Positions 34,692 to 47,384 are shown, counted from the first letter of the stretch. The stretch is 64,000 nucleotides of DNA from Gambelia wislizenii (GCA_030847615.1 JAUMIR010000005.1:109397116-109461115); one strand, 5' to 3'. The notes: generated by a model from the sequence alone, not told the origin. A program made the numbers and translations.

Positions 34692-36649
34692 ATAACAAAT
34701 ATTTCTTTAACTGATGCCTTTATTTAAACATTTTATCACCCCTCTCCTTAGGCTAAAGTTAAAGCCAGCTTACAGATCACCACAAAAATAAATACAAATT
34801 AGCCTATAATCATTTTTAATGAAATGTACAAATAAAACAAGGTATAGCAGCATCAAAAGGGCATGTATCATCAGATATATTTATGGATTTCCTACCAGGA
34901 GGTTGCCAACCCTATTCAGTCCCAATGAGTTATCCTTATGCATCTCTCTACTTGCAAATGTGAACCAGGGCCTTTCACAGGACAAAATTACAACATTCTG
35001 ATTTCACATCACCTTCCATGTTTCTCTCTTATGGAATCTTGGCAGTTGCAGTTTAGGAAACAGTGTTCAGAGAGTTCTAATGCCTCACAAAATGACAAAT
35101 CCCTAATGTGAAAGGGATTCCAGTTTATTTGATACCAGCAAGGAAGCAGAGGTGTGAATCATTTGGCAGTGCCTTTAATTTTCTCAGCTGTTGGAAACAA
35201 CATCAGCTTGAAGCTTTTACAGTGTGCTAGTTTAAAAACCTAGACATGGATCTTTAATCACTGGCCTTTGCCATGTTGTTTTCCTCCAACCTGATCTATT
35301 TCATAAGAACTGATGAAAAAGGTGAATGTGAACTGAAATGTAAATCAACAGCTATGCCAAAGGGCAAACAGTAATCCTCCAGGTGTTGTCGGATCACAGC
35401 ACCCATTAGCTCTGGACAGTATAACCACAGCTGTGAAATGCTGGGTGATACAATCCACCAACATCTGGAAGGTCACAAGCTGCCGACTCCTGCACTACAC
35501 TAACAACATAATCCTATGCTTTATTACTCAGAAGTGAGTCTCTTTGAGTTCATTGAGGTGTATATAGAATTACAGTTACTGAAATGAGACACAACAATGA
35601 AAATGTATCATTTTTATGGTGAATATTTTTGAGAAATTTCCAATGTAGGACTTCAAACTCAAGCATTTCTATGATTTTCTTTAGTAACACCCCCCAATAC
35701 TCAAATATGTGCATGCTCAAACCCTGAAATGCAACCATATGTGAAAAGGAGTGGAAATCTTCACACTATGTAATATGCAGTAGATTTGTCCTAAAATTAA
35801 AAGACTATGATGTTTATCAACATATAATGGTGTTTGTTCATTACACGCATTTTCATTATAGGTTTGCACAATTTGAAATAATTGCAATAGAAACACAGGA
35901 ACGGATTTTTGATTGTTCATTGTGAGGAACATCTGTAGAAAATATGTTGGCATGAAACCAGGACATGCTTGATTTTTTTCTTTTTTTAAAAAAAACTTAG
36001 AGCAGCTAATTATAAACATTGTCTATAATGGGGCTTTGTAGTTTGCATAATTGCATTTTGTGTAAGAAAGAAGCTGAGCTGAGTCTGACTTCATTTTTCC
36101 ATTAGAAAGGATTCGGGTGTCTTTATTCCATGGCACCAGCTGCACTGAGCTTTGTATGAGATCACTGTGCTTAATTTCAATAGCCTGAAGAGAAATTTTA
36201 CTTTTTAAGTACCTTCACTTGCAGATGTGCCAAGGGGGCATCATTCTGGGTTTCTTTAATTGCACAGAGAACACTAGAGCTACTCAATAATTTTGCTTTG
36301 TGTGTTAATTCCTGAACAGCATTATGCAACAAAAGCTATGAATCATTATTTGCTATTGTGTGAGGTAGTCAGCCTCCTTCATATGTGTATTCCTAATCAT
36401 TGATAAATAAAGTTGTTGCATTTCTTACCACTTGATTACTGAACAGTCAATGAAATGTATAAACAAGTTTTATAAACCATACAGTGTTCAACTGGACATT
36501 GGATCTTTGGGAGCTTATTTATCCACACAAGTCTTCTCCCATAGCTGCACTCATCAAGAGATTAGCATGAATGTATGTGTGCACTGAATCCCCAGAAAGA
36601 CATCAAAGCTGTATGTTGATGTTCATAGTTCATTTCATTTCAAAAGATA
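34692..36649. other. AT-rich intergenic DNA, hAT remnant, CNE-like parts
   Basis: A decayed hAT-like MITE lies at about 35378-35500 (aatcctccaggtgttgtcg ... caccaacatctggaaggtc). Tracts at about 35140-35340 and 36030-36430 have dense, non-repetitive AT-rich text resembling conserved non-coding elements. No gene. Confidence 0.4.
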
Positions 36650-36865
36650 CAGTTGGGCCCCCATATCCTCAGATTCTGCATCCATGGATTCCACCATCAA
36701 CGGCTTGAAAATATTCCAAAAATTAAAATTCCAAACAGGAAACCTTGATTTTGCTATTTTATATAAGGGTCAGCATTTTACTACACCGCTGAATGTAATG
36801 GGACAGATTTTGGTATCCAAAGGTTGTCCTGGAACCAAATTGTAGCAGATACCAAGGGCCCACTA
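36650..36865. mobile_element. Tigger/pogo-like MITE
   Basis: It starts cagttgggcccccatatcc next to a TA (36648-36649) and ends with ataccaagggcccacta next to TA. The ends are imperfect inverted repeats, and the layout (cctcagattctgcatccatg, tggtatccaaagg, tcctggaaccaa) is typical of this MITE type. Confidence 0.65.
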
Positions 36866-37149
36866 TACTCAAACAACTCAAAAAATCCTAGTATTGTTTC
36901 TATAACTGAACAGATATTTAAATTCATCAGATTAAGACAGAAATGTTAGCTTTCTTTCTCTGAACCAACAGAGGTAGACACATATTCAACTTCTTTTTAA
37001 ATTTTAAAGGAATTTTTATCCTGATCTTCACCAAGTTCATTTCAATAGAACATATTGCCTGGTGTGTTTAAGACTGTGAGTTCTATGGCTCATGAACCCA
37101 TGGCTCATTGAATTCTTATGCTCCTTTAAACAGATAGCATAAATGATGG

Positions 37150-37330
37150 AAATAGCAATAGCATTGATATTTCTATGCTGCTTATCAGTGTCAAAGCGCT
37201 CCTAAGCAGTTTACAATGTGTTTAGCTAATTGCCTCCAACAAGCTGTGTACTCATTTTACTGACCCATGGAAGGCTGAGTCAACCTTGAAGCCATCTGGG
37301 ATCAAACTTGAACAGGGTCAAAATGATGGA
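37150..37330 (-). mobile_element. tRNA-derived SINE, partial
   Basis: The reverse complement matches the body and 3' part of the SINE at 62897-63180: opposing text includes aagcagtttacaatgtgt, gctaattgcctcca, caagctgtgtactcattt and aaggctgagtcaaccttg. The tRNA-like head is lost. Confidence 0.65.
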
Positions 37331-39093
37331 CATAATATTTTTTCACATGGGTTTCATTTTGTGAGATTTCAGATCTAAGTTGAGGATAATATTCCAAGCC
37401 AAACACCTGTTAATAAGTTTTTCATGGCCAGAGTTAATAGATGATGGCTTACAGTATTCTAGAATATATGGATCTAGTCAATATTGAGCCTTATAATTAC
37501 TGAATGCATAGTGTAGAGGAATCATAGCTACCCAGCAACAGTGACCTAGTCTTGAAGAAGAGGAAGAGAATGAGATAGTAATAGCAGTAGTGACCATCAC
37601 CAGAACTATTTCAGGGATGGATAGCTTCTACGTGATAGGGATGCTGCCTTCAACCAACCAGAGGGCCACTGGTCATAACCAGATTCAAACTAATATCTGT
37701 AACAATATTTCTATGGTGAAAGGAGAGTGCTAGAGTGTCCTCCCACATCACAGATGTGGCAGGACAGATGTGGGGACTGGCAGGGCAGAGTATGCCTTTT
37801 TCTTCCACAAGGAAAATGAAGGCTTACAGGAAAAGGGTTTAGTTTTGTAGCTCTTCTGAATGTCAGTAGTGATTGTGTCAAGGTCACACAAGGTTGCCCC
37901 AATTGGCACACCAAAATGTATTCTGGTGCTAGCACCATATTTGTGGACCTTCCCTTTATGATGGTGGAGTTTTGCACATGATAACTTTCTTGTGGATTAT
38001 GCTTCTGTCAGTAGACAAAACAAAGTTGCTGCAAAAGAGCCCCATTAAAAATAATTAGTTAATGCATGTAGTGAGTATATATTAACATACAAATACACAT
38101 GCAAGACAGTATCCAAATGGATTAACAATATTGTAATGGGGAAAAGATTACATTGGTTTGATCTGTAACAGAAAACAAAATAACCTTTGTAATCACCAAA
38201 TGGTATTTGGTTGTGGGATAAAGAAATACAGAAAAGAGTAAGACTTTAAACAAATAGTGTTAATCCTTTCTTAGAGGATTAGAAAATATAAAATTTGAAC
38301 ATCACTACTGGACTCTTTCTTAGAATGAACTTTTAATCACATTATAAAATGTGGTTTGGTCTAGTGATTGTGTAATCACAGTAAAACACATTTGTCACAT
38401 ATCTTTTCAGTGGATGGATTAGCTAAAAAGAAGTAGCCCTGTATATACACATACACCTTTTCCTTTCTTTTAACAGTTTGCATAGTAGTTTGCACAAATA
38501 TAAATAAAATTATCTGAAACAAAACAGATTGAATAGAAATAACATGCCAGAAATGCATATAATTAATTAATTTTAAATTACAGTATGATGAATGATGAAA
38601 TACATTTCAAACTACTGGATTAGAGCTCACCACCTAAAGATTTCTGAAAAGTTACTCAAATGAAAATTCAATGTATAATATGGAAAACCCAATAGTTTAA
38701 TAGTTAGCTAGCTGATCACTTGACCCGTTTCAAGCAAACATCATCAAGGCATGATGCTGTCTGTAATATGGAGTTTTGTTTTGGAGTAAAAAGAGCTTAA
38801 CAGTGTTATTTTTGGAACATAACCTAATGACACCCCCCCCTTTGTTGCCCTCCTTTTAATGTAATGGGTAGCATTTACTTGCTACTTCTAAAATATGTTG
38901 ACTATCTCTCTTTTAGGATGCTTTTTCTTTAAAAAAAATGGGAAAGTAACATGTTAGCATTGTGTGAACTAACTTGTTATGAGTAATAAGTTAGTTTTTC
39001 AAGAGTAATGGGTAATGCTTACAAGGTTTAAACAACAACAGCAGCACACCAACTTTCTAAATTATGTCATGCCTACACTATGTCTACCTTGAT
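37331..39093. other. AT-rich intergenic DNA
   Basis: No feature that I can support. Confidence 0.5.
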
Positions 39094-39328
39094 GAACCAG
39101 CCTGGTGTGGTGGTTTGAGCATTGGACTATGACCTTAGAGACCAGGGTTTGAATTCCCACTCAACCATGGAAACCCACTGGGTGACCTTGGACAAGTCAT
39201 ACTCTCTCAGTCTCAGAGATAGGCAAAGGCAAACTCACTCTGAACAAACCTTACCAAGAAAATCCTGTGATAGGTTCACCTTAGGTTCTCCAAAAGTTGG
39301 AAATGACTTGAAGGCACACAACAACAAT
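39094..39328 (+). mobile_element. tRNA-derived SINE, full length
   Basis: The head has a pol III A-box-like tggtgtggtggtttgagc and a B-box-like agggtttgaattccc. The body reads ggaaacccactgggtgacct and gacaagtcatactctctcag, and the end is gaaggcacacaacaacaa with a (CAA) tail. This is a common squamate SINE structure, transcribed by pol III from internal promoters and moved by a LINE. Confidence 0.85.
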
Positions 39329-39861
39329 CTCTGCCTCAACAGTGGCAAACCTACCGTGCTTCAATGTTCTATGAATTTTTTCCCCATACTTCTGAAATGA
39401 CAACTTGGGGTGAATTGAGGCTTATATTCTTCACCAGCCTTCAGTTATTTGTCCTCCAAATAAGTGCAGAGGAGGAGGGAAAAGAAGAAATATTTAAGGG
39501 AAAATACCTGGGGTTGACCTACTTTACTGCTTCTTCGTGAAAATCTTTCTGAATTTTTCTCTGGCAATGAGGACTTGCCACTCTTCCTCTTTTCTCCATG
39601 CATACCACTCTCATATAACTTTGCATTGTACTAACCATCCTCTCCCCATCTCAGGGGCCCCATCTCAGCCTTTTTGTCAAGTGCCATTTGGCAGTTTGCT
39701 GGGGTCTTGTACAAAATACAAGGCTTTTTGCTATTGTTGTTTCTGCTACTGTTGGCCTTTTCATTCACACACAGGGGTACAAAATCTTGTCATGGCTGAC
39801 ATTTTCCCCCAATGCCCTTTTGTCATTGGGTAAGAATCTGGCTGCAGTTCTTTGAACTATT
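39329..39861. other. Intergenic DNA
   Basis: No feature recognised. Confidence 0.5.
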
Positions 39862-41275
39862 GGGTGCCAGTTACACGGCAGTTTTTGTCACGGGGAGTAC
39901 CGGGACTTCCTAATCCTGTATTCGTCCTGTGCTATTTAAAAGATTTTTGTCCCTCTTATGGAAATCCCGGAAGATCCCATGATTCATACTTACACGACAT
40001 CAGGTCCCATATTTTTTTTTCATTTATCCAGCACTCTTATATCCTGTGCTTTTGCTGTTTACACATGTTTAGTGTACTGGGATATATTTTGGGGGGGCTG
40101 TCAATCAAGGATGTGATTACTCGTGTTTTCACAACCTCGGTGACATACTCCCTTTAGAGTTCTGCAACACGAGTGATGCTATTGGCTGGCTTGGGGGAGG
40201 GGGAGAGAGATCAGGGGGCAGAGGCTTGCGTTTGTCCTGTCTCTTTAAAATGTTAACCCTTTAAGCAGGGGCAGCTGTGGAGTGAAGGTTTCAAGCCAAT
40301 GACACACAAGGCATTTTGAAAGACCCAGACGCTGGCATTTTTTAATTTTTTACTGTGCCTTGAGGGAGGGGATGAATGTGTGATCTTTTGCTCAGATGCT
40401 GGCATTTTTTACACAAACCTTCATGCAGCTGGAAGAAGGCAGGAACAATCAGGGTTAAACCCTGTGCTTTCCTTTTGAAATCAAGCCGAGTGCGGGGGGA
40501 GGAGAGGCTTGTGATTGTCCTTGTCTCTTTAAAATATTAAAGAGACAAAAATTAACCCTTAAAGCAGAGGCAGCTGTGGAGTGAAGATTTCAATCTCAGG
40601 ACAATACACAAGGCATTTTAAGAGACCCAGACATCACATTTTTTACTGTGCCTTGTGGGAGGGAATGAATGAAAATGTGTTCATTCGCTCAGACGCTGGC
40701 ATTTTTTACTGTGCCTTTGGGGGGGTGATGAATGTTTGATTATCCGTTCAGACCCAGGGAGGTGATCAACGCAGGGGATGAATGGGCAACCCTCTGCCCA
40801 CCACGATCTCTTTGTAAAATACAGTTCAGGAAGAGGTTAAAGCTGAAGGGTTTGCAGTGTAGAAATCCATTTAAAAAGGTGATTTAGTACATATGCGCGC
40901 GCACACACAAACCTTCGTGCAGCTGGAAGGGATGCCTTTGTTTTCAGCTGGTGAGGCCGGATCTGTTGAATGGGTGACTGACCCCTCCTTTTCTGGTCCC
41001 TGATTTCTGAGCCTGCCCCCACTCACCATTTCTGGTCATTCCCTAGTACCGAGATAGCTTGTCCTGGGCTGTTTACATTTCCAATTTTCCGAATCCTCTA
41101 GTGACTTAAAAAAAAAAAAAAACTGGCACAAACCGCGGGACTGGAAGTCCTACAGGTTGAGGGATAAAAGGTGCCCCCCTTTCCGAAAATCACATGCCTG
41201 ACCCGATGTACATGTAAACAACCAGGGTTCGACACGAATTCTTCCCACTACATTTTCATTGTGTAAACAGCACCC
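39862..41275. mobile_element. 1.4-kb non-autonomous TIR element with internal duplications
   Basis: The left end gggtgccagttacac and right end gtgtaaacagcaccc pair at 13 of 15 positions. Inside, a block with cagctgtggagtgaaggttt, agacccagacgctggcattt and ttttactgtgccttg occurs at about 40220-40400 and again at about 40510-40660, with a shorter third copy (about 40690-40740). The two 'aaaccttc-tgcagctggaag' marks at 40420 and 40910 show another direct repeat. No transposase frame exists. GC is higher than its surroundings. Confidence 0.65.
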
Positions 41276-41378
41276 TGAAGTTTACAAACACACTTCAAAG
41301 GTACAGCATATTGCAGTAATCAAATGTGCTACTCATAGTATGAAAGCAACCACCTCCTAATGTTTTCATATCAAGATC

Positions 41379-41533
41379 CTTTAAAGCTGTGGTGTCTAAC
41401 CTGTGGCCCTCCAGCAGGTGTTTTGGACTACAACTCCCAGAATTTCTGACCATTGGACCAGCTGGCTCAGGCTTCTGGGTGTTGAAGTCCAAAACACCTG
41501 GAGGGCTACAGGTTGGACACCACTGCTTTAAAG
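41379..41533. mobile_element. hAT MITE with intact 8-bp target duplication
   Basis: The element itself is 41387-41525 (139 bp). Its ends ctgtggtgtctaacctg and the reverse complement of caggttggacaccactg are inverted repeats. Both sides carry ctttaaag (41379-41386, 41526-41533), the 8-bp duplication made by hAT transposases. The centre folds on itself (tggactacaactcccag / gttgaagtccaaaacac). Confidence 0.9.
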
Positions 41534-42745
41534 GATGAGAAAACAGCTGGCTTTCATATTCATGTAATTATTATCAAAATTTGGGGAAACTTTTTTATAT
41601 TGCTATCATTCTTATCATTAGTTTATAAGAACAAAATAAATACAGAGTTTCCCAAAATGAATATTGTTCAGCAACAGGAAAACCGCAATCCATTTCAAAT
41701 CTCATCTAAATCTGGCCTTGGACTGATGCTGATAAGATTTAAAACCTTTCACCCTTCTTTGGTTCCTGAAATCTGCTTTAATCCTAAAATTGGCAATACA
41801 AAGCAATCTGGTCCTGAGACATTGTTTCCCACTTCAAAGCAAAGAGTGCCAGTTTTTAAAAGTAATAGAACTGAAACATTGGATTAGAAATTTCGAATCA
41901 AAATAAGCTTGAAATAAAATATGGGTAAGAAAACTTTCGGCAGATACAAATGCAGTCAGATAGACAGCAGAATACAATGGGCTTTGGTTTGCATAGGTCT
42001 ATGGTTATAATCCAGTTCTAGTCATATGGCAATGGGACAGTGGTAGCTCCCAAATGGAGATGTTCTTTTTACATTCTGTTGACTCAACTGGACAGTTCTG
42101 TTGGAAAAATCAGCATTCTTCCTGCACCCCCCACTTGCTTGCTAGTAGAGCAAAGCAAGTTTTAGAAAGTTTTTTAGGGACTTCCTGCATGTTCCAAAGT
42201 TCCTCCCCTTCTCCTCATACAATCCTTAGTGGGCTTTGCTTGCATCTTAGTCACAGCCTAGCTGGGTGATCATTCTGTCATCACATGACCCAGGTCTACT
42301 GACCTCATGGTCCAAGATTACTCTATCACTCTTTGTCTACTCTCTGAAGAAGAAGCATGTTCTTCCCTGCATGTCTGTAGGGATGGCTGCCTTGCCTATT
42401 CCCCCCCCCACCCCAGGTCTCACTGGGTTGGTGAGTCAGGATACTATCCTAACCTAAATCCTTTATTTAGTTAGAATGTAGGCTTCTCATGCATATGTAG
42501 ATTGAAAAGCTACTAGTAAATGCTTAAGTATTCTTTCAAGAAGTCTTTTGTTTTCTTTAACAGCTTGAGTCCTGAGTGCTTTACTAATTGAGTCCTGCCC
42601 GTTTCCAGTCTCTGTCATTCTGCTATACTAGAAGTAAATTCTTAAGCATTTTTAACTTTGAAGAAAACTTCCCAAAGGACTTGCACTCTGGGATCTTTAA
42701 TAAATTTTTAAGCTCCTATGCCCCAACAAATGGGACACAGATATA
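41534..42745. other. Intergenic DNA
   Basis: A 124-codon frame at 41513-41887 has no domain pattern. Nothing else recognised. Confidence 0.5.
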
Positions 42746-42995
42746 GGAGATATCAGACACGGTGAAGCGTGGCAAAAAACAGCATCCAAAACCACATCAG
42801 AAGAACACGACAGGAACAGAAAGCATGACATTATCAGACACCCACATCCTCAGCTGTTCCTAGGGCATAGCACTGCCATGGACGAGGCTTCCCTTTTTCA
42901 TTGATGGGGCTAAGCCATAAATACAAAGGGATGCCTTATTCACTCCAACACTATGCCCCCGGAATACTGAAGGACGTCTTCATCTGATAGTCACC
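42746..42995. mobile_element. TIR element related to the GGACTTTATC family
   Basis: The left end ggagatatcagacac and right end catctgatagtcacc are imperfect inverted repeats. It shares the order of motifs at the ends with 19931-20488 (cggtg, cacatcagaagaac). Much smaller than its relatives. Confidence 0.5.
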
Positions 42996-43299
42996 CATTG
43001 CTGTTCTTGTCGCAATCTTCTGACATGGTTTTTGCCACATATGATAATCTCCATAGAATGTGAGGCTTCTCCACATTAAGGATATAAATGTGAGCATCGT
43101 TCCTCTTCATGCAAAACATCATGATTTTCTTTTCTATTCTTGATGGTTGTTGTTGTTGTTTGGGGGGGAGGGAGCAAATGCAAATTTTCAAAAAGCAGTT
43201 TGCAAGGGACCTCTTGCAGGGTTTAGGGCATCCTCAGCAAATACTCTCAACATGTTGAAATGGTCTTTCTTGACCAAAGTCTGTGAGGTTTTTTAAAAA

Positions 43300-44120
43300 G
43301 CTGCCTGCCCGGAACCTACCGGCGGCCGCAATTTGCAGCCGGTGATGCCCCCGGTTCCCAGGCCTGCTGCACGGCTGGCATGGGCGCTGCCACGCCAGCC
43401 GACATCCTCTTCCCAACATGCTCTGGCAGTCTGGGAAGAGGATTGGAGGCCGACCAATTGGGAAACGGCAGCTCTTCCCTGATTGGCTGGCTTAGGACAG
43501 CTCCAGCCAATCAGGGCTGCTGCTCCATCTCAGCCTCTGATTGGCTGGGAGGTGGGGCTAGTCCCCAGCGTGCTCTGGCAGCTGGGAATAAATTTCTGGC
43601 TTGCCCACAGACCCAGCCAGTTGGCTCTTGCGAGCCGAAGACCCACCCACCCTCCCTTAGTTAGACAGTCTATGTATTAGTTAGAGTTCACTGTTCGATA
43701 TTTGTTGGATCTATTTTGTTTGTCACAACTTTCTAGCTGGGCGGTGGGCATGGGTTCTGTTCTCTTCTTGGGGCCAGGAGTCTCCAACTGGTCCAGGGCA
43801 GGCTTGCCTGTACCAGGATTAGGATCATTCCTGGGAGACTCTGCCCCAGGGGGGAAACAGGTGACGTGCGCCAGTCACATGATTTGCCACGCTTTCCCAC
43901 GTGAGTGGATCATGTGGTCTGTCACGGGTCTGGCTAGGTGATTGGTGATTGGTGATAGGTGATTGGTCACAGAACTTAGTCATGTGACTAGTCACATGAT
44001 CGGTCATGTGCTTGGGTCACGTGACCTAGACACGTAATCTGCCTGCAGCAGGCTGGCAGATACATGGTGGCAGAGCAAGGGGGGCCATTTACCTTGTTCA
44101 GTCGTAACCCATGCCCAGAC
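43300..44120 (+). promoter_or_regulatory. GC-rich promoter-like block (probable LTR)
   Basis: About 43300-43640 is much richer in GC and CpG than the surroundings. It contains several CCAAT boxes in both orientations (gaccaattggg, ctgattggctgg, ccagccaatcag, tctgattggctggg) and an AATAAA-like gggaataaattt at about 43584. About 43860-44030 has many CACGTG/CATGTG E-box-like sites and a short tandem of ggtgattggt. Text at 44062-44085 (catggtggcagagcaagg) could be a primer-binding region. A retroviral or Gypsy LTR is the likeliest identity; a host promoter cannot be excluded. Confidence 0.4.
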
Positions 44121-45479
44121 CAACCACAGCAACTATCACCAAATAGAAAGTTGTGGCCTTTCTGCCAATAATTTTCTCACCCTTATCACCTGTATTAAAT
44201 CCAACTTGTGCATGTAATCTTGTTTTGTGTCTTTACTGGGGCAGGTGGGGCTGGGAACGGGGGCAGCTATGTCACTCGGCCGCAAATCTCCCTCCCCCAG
44301 ATACATTTTTATTTTTATTTTTCTGTTCACAAAGCTGTGAAGGATTGTGTACAGAGGAGGCTGCCTCCATGGTAGGTTTGCCCTTGCTTTTCTGTCTTTC
44401 TTAATTCCAGCCTAAAGAAGAGAATCCATTGAAATTAATTGGAATTAATGAAGTCACCATTAAATAATATCCTATTGTTTCCAAAGGGGCTTCCTTGTAT
44501 TTTTTTAAACTAGATTGTGTTCTTTTTATTTCTTATTCTTTCCAGTTTAGTTTATTTATTTTTTTCATTATTTTTCAGTTATTCAGTTAATTTTCAGTTT
44601 GAAGCTGCAGGCCAAATCATTCTGACAAAGGAAGAAGTCACAAGCAACTAATTTGTGGAATTACTGATATAAATAGTAATTTACTATAATATAATATGTG
44701 AAAGTGAAGGTGTCATTTTCATTTTAACAGACATAGTTACTATAGTATAATTGTTGCATAAAGAGCTGTGGACTGGGATCTTACAGTTTGTCAAAATGCA
44801 TAATCAAACCCATATTCACTCACCTGAGAGTAATGTGCTAACTGATGCAGTGTACATTTTTCAAAAATTGATTTAATTTGTTTTGTTGTAGGTACCCCCG
44901 CTCTGACCTTTTTGTGGTAGAGGGGCATAGGACAGGATATAACTATTTTAAAATAAATGAATAAATTACTTTTTAAATTGTGCCCAAATGGAATTCCAAC
45001 AAATAGCACTGCCTTTTTGCCATGGAGGGATTGTGTGCCCTTGTGATGCAAGAGGCTATGCTGAGGACAGTAGTGCTGTTAGTAGGGTCTCCCATGTCAG
45101 ACAGGCTTTTGCTGAGTAGTCGGACAAAATGTGCCAAAAAGCTACTGGGCAGCAGCACTAGTGCGGGGTGACACTAGCAGATGATCTCTCAGAGGTGGTG
45201 GTAGTGGCATCATACTTAACACTTGTTAGTACTGCACAGAGAGAAGGGTGGTAATCCTTTTTCTGAATACCTTTTCCTAAAGAAACCTTATGATGAAGCA
45301 ATCCAAAATGAAACAAGAGATAGTGCCAGGAGATGAAACTCTGAGGTCAGATGGCACTCAATCATTTATGGGGGTACAGCAGAGGACAACTATGAGTAGC
45401 AGTGTTGCTAATGACACAAATGAACTCAGGTTAAAAGGATGTTCAACTGTTGACATGCTGAGAGGCAAAAGAAAAGTCT
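44121..45479. other. Intergenic DNA
   Basis: No coding domain seen. The part just before 45480 may belong to the upstream region of the BovB copy. Confidence 0.45.
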
Positions 45480-46296
45480 GAAGCTGCACAACACATATTA
45501 TAAGAAAATGGAAAATGAGAAGCATGCATCAGGGAAAGCTAGACATATTAAAACAAGATATGGAACATATAAACATTGCAACACTTGGGGTGAGTGGGCT
45601 GAAGTTGATAGGAATGGGACATTTTGAATCAGATAATTACATGGTGTTTTACTCAGGAAATGAAAATCAAAGAAGAAATGGGGTTGCACTCGTACAGTGA
45701 ATAGAGATGTACCAAAAGCAGTCAAACAATATAATGCAAAGTCTGACTGAATAGTATCAATAAGGCTGCAGGAAAAACAGATCAATATAACCATAATCAA
45801 AGTTAATGTTCCAGCAGCAGAGACAGAAGAAGAAGAAATTGAAAGATCTATACTAAAGGCCAAGAGTAGACTGGTCACACACCAAAACAGGACTTCTTGT
45901 TAATCATAGGCAATTAGAATTCAAAAGTAGGAAACAGAGCATAATTAATAATTGTAGAAATATTTGGCCTATGATCAAGAAATGAATAAAGAGAGTGACT
46001 GACTATATTTTGCAAGGCGAACAGTTTCTTCATCACAAACACATTCTTCAAGCAACCAAAAAGGCAACTGTATACATGTACACCGCCTGATGGCCAATAT
46101 AGAAATAAAATAGACTACATAATTGGAAGCAGAAGACAGAGAAGCTCCATTCTCTCTGCATAATCAAGCCCAGGAGCAGATTTTGGCACAGACCATGAAT
46201 TCCTAATATAAAAAATTAGACTGAAACAAAAGAGAAATCTAAACCAGCCATCGTGCTTAAATATGACCTGAAGAACATCCCCGTAGAATTTAAAGA

Positions 46297-46530
46297 TAAT
46301 AATAATAATAATAATACTTAGTTATTTATTACCCAGATGGGGTACAACATCAAAATATACATTACAATATACAATATAGTGCAACACAATTCAATTTAAT
46401 ACAGTTCAATACATACAATTCAAAGCAAATTATAGACAAGACAAACAATTATACAATGCAGATGCCAGTAGATGGCACTGTTGCCATGTAACCAGTGTCT
46501 TCCATACTGCAGGAATGACACTGCAAAAAA
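46297..46530 (-). mobile_element. Inverted L2-like 3' tail with (AAT)n
   Basis: An AAT run (46297-46317), then ttatttattacccagatggg and tacaatatac-rich text, looks like the minus-strand 3' end of an L2-like retroelement. It splits the BovB sequence. Confidence 0.4.
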
Positions 46531-46544
46531 TGCATTGTACTAAT

Positions 46545-46817
46545 GATTTATTTATTTATGTATTTATTTCTACCCCGCTCTTCAGCCACAAAGCTATCAG
46601 AGGGGCTTACAAATTGTTTTAAGCAATAGCAATTTACACATCTACACTGCATTAAGCAGTTTCCAATGTGTGTTAACTAATTGCCCCCACAAGCTGGATA
46701 TTCATTTTACCAACCTACCAAAGGATGGAAGGTTGAGTGAACCTTGGAGCCCTCTGGAATTGAACTTATAACCTTGTGGTTTCCAGTACTGGCATTTAAC
46801 CACTGAGCTACCAGGGT
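46545..46817 (-). mobile_element. tRNA-derived SINE, near full length
   Basis: The reverse complement starts with ccctggtagctcagtggtta, a tRNA-like A box, has a degenerate B box (ataagttcaattccag), and ends in a taaataaat tail. The body matches 62897-63180 (ggaaactgcttaatg, caccttgg-type). It sits inside the BovB copy. Confidence 0.8.
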
Positions 46818-47384
46818 TCAGATAATGTAAAAAAACAATAAAACAAAAACAAAAACACATTATTATGCCTAATTGACTGGGAGAAAGAAGAACTCTGGAG
46901 TGAAGCCAGGGACATTGTCAGGGAGGAATGCAAAAATACATGACCTGCAGCCAAAAAGAAAGAGAAGCCTCAATGGATGACAGATTGAACATTTCAAGCA
47001 ATTAAGGATAGATGAAAAACAAAAGTAAAAGGTGATAGAAATAGAGTCAGAACCCTGAATGCAATTGTTCAGTGACTTGTGTGCAGGGACAAAGAAAACT
47101 ACTGTAATCATCAATGAAGACAAATAGAAGTTGACAACAACAAAAAAAGGAAGACCAAGAGACCCCTCCCACAAGATCCAAGAAATCAAAGGGAGATTTA
47201 CACCAAAAGTGGGGCTGCACTATGACCAGCAATGGGGACGTTTCTTTTTGGAGAGATGATCTGGGGATTTGGGATGCTTTACAGGTATATCCTTTTTAAA
47301 ATCATCTTTATTATCTTTTCACTCTTAAAACCACCACCACAAAAAACAGAAACAACAACAACAAACCCTCACAGGTATCTTCTG

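Larger units (their letters stand above)
45480..47220 (+). pseudogene. RTE/BovB LINE ORF2, endonuclease and linker
   Basis: The frame near 45515 gives GKLDILKQDMEHINIATLGVSG with GMGHFESDNYMVFYSGNENQRR, the start of the BovB/RTE endonuclease. Further downstream in broken frames are TCTPPDGQYRNKIDYI-like and GADFGTDHEFL-like stretches (about 46070-46200), the catalytic SDH area. After inserted repeats the linker reads LIDWEKEELWSEARDIVREE and KEKPQWMTD (46870-46980), then RTLNAIVQ. Stops abound and the RT domain is missing after about 47220. It would have nicked DNA for its own and SINE insertion. Non-functional. Confidence 0.75.

Noticed and set aside
39094..39328. tRNA gene
   Set aside because: A- and B-box-like words are present, but the body and CAA tail show a SINE, with no tRNA cloverleaf that I can fold.
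41513..41887. 124-codon frame after the hAT MITE
   Set aside because: No domain pattern; starts within the MITE end.
43300..43700. CpG-island promoter of a host gene
   Set aside because: No first exon or splice donor with a credible frame can be seen downstream; LTR origin is simpler.
43825..44007. Frame rich in HDPLT/TNHQSP repeats
   Set aside because: Translation of the E-box/ATTGG tandem; no protein evidence.
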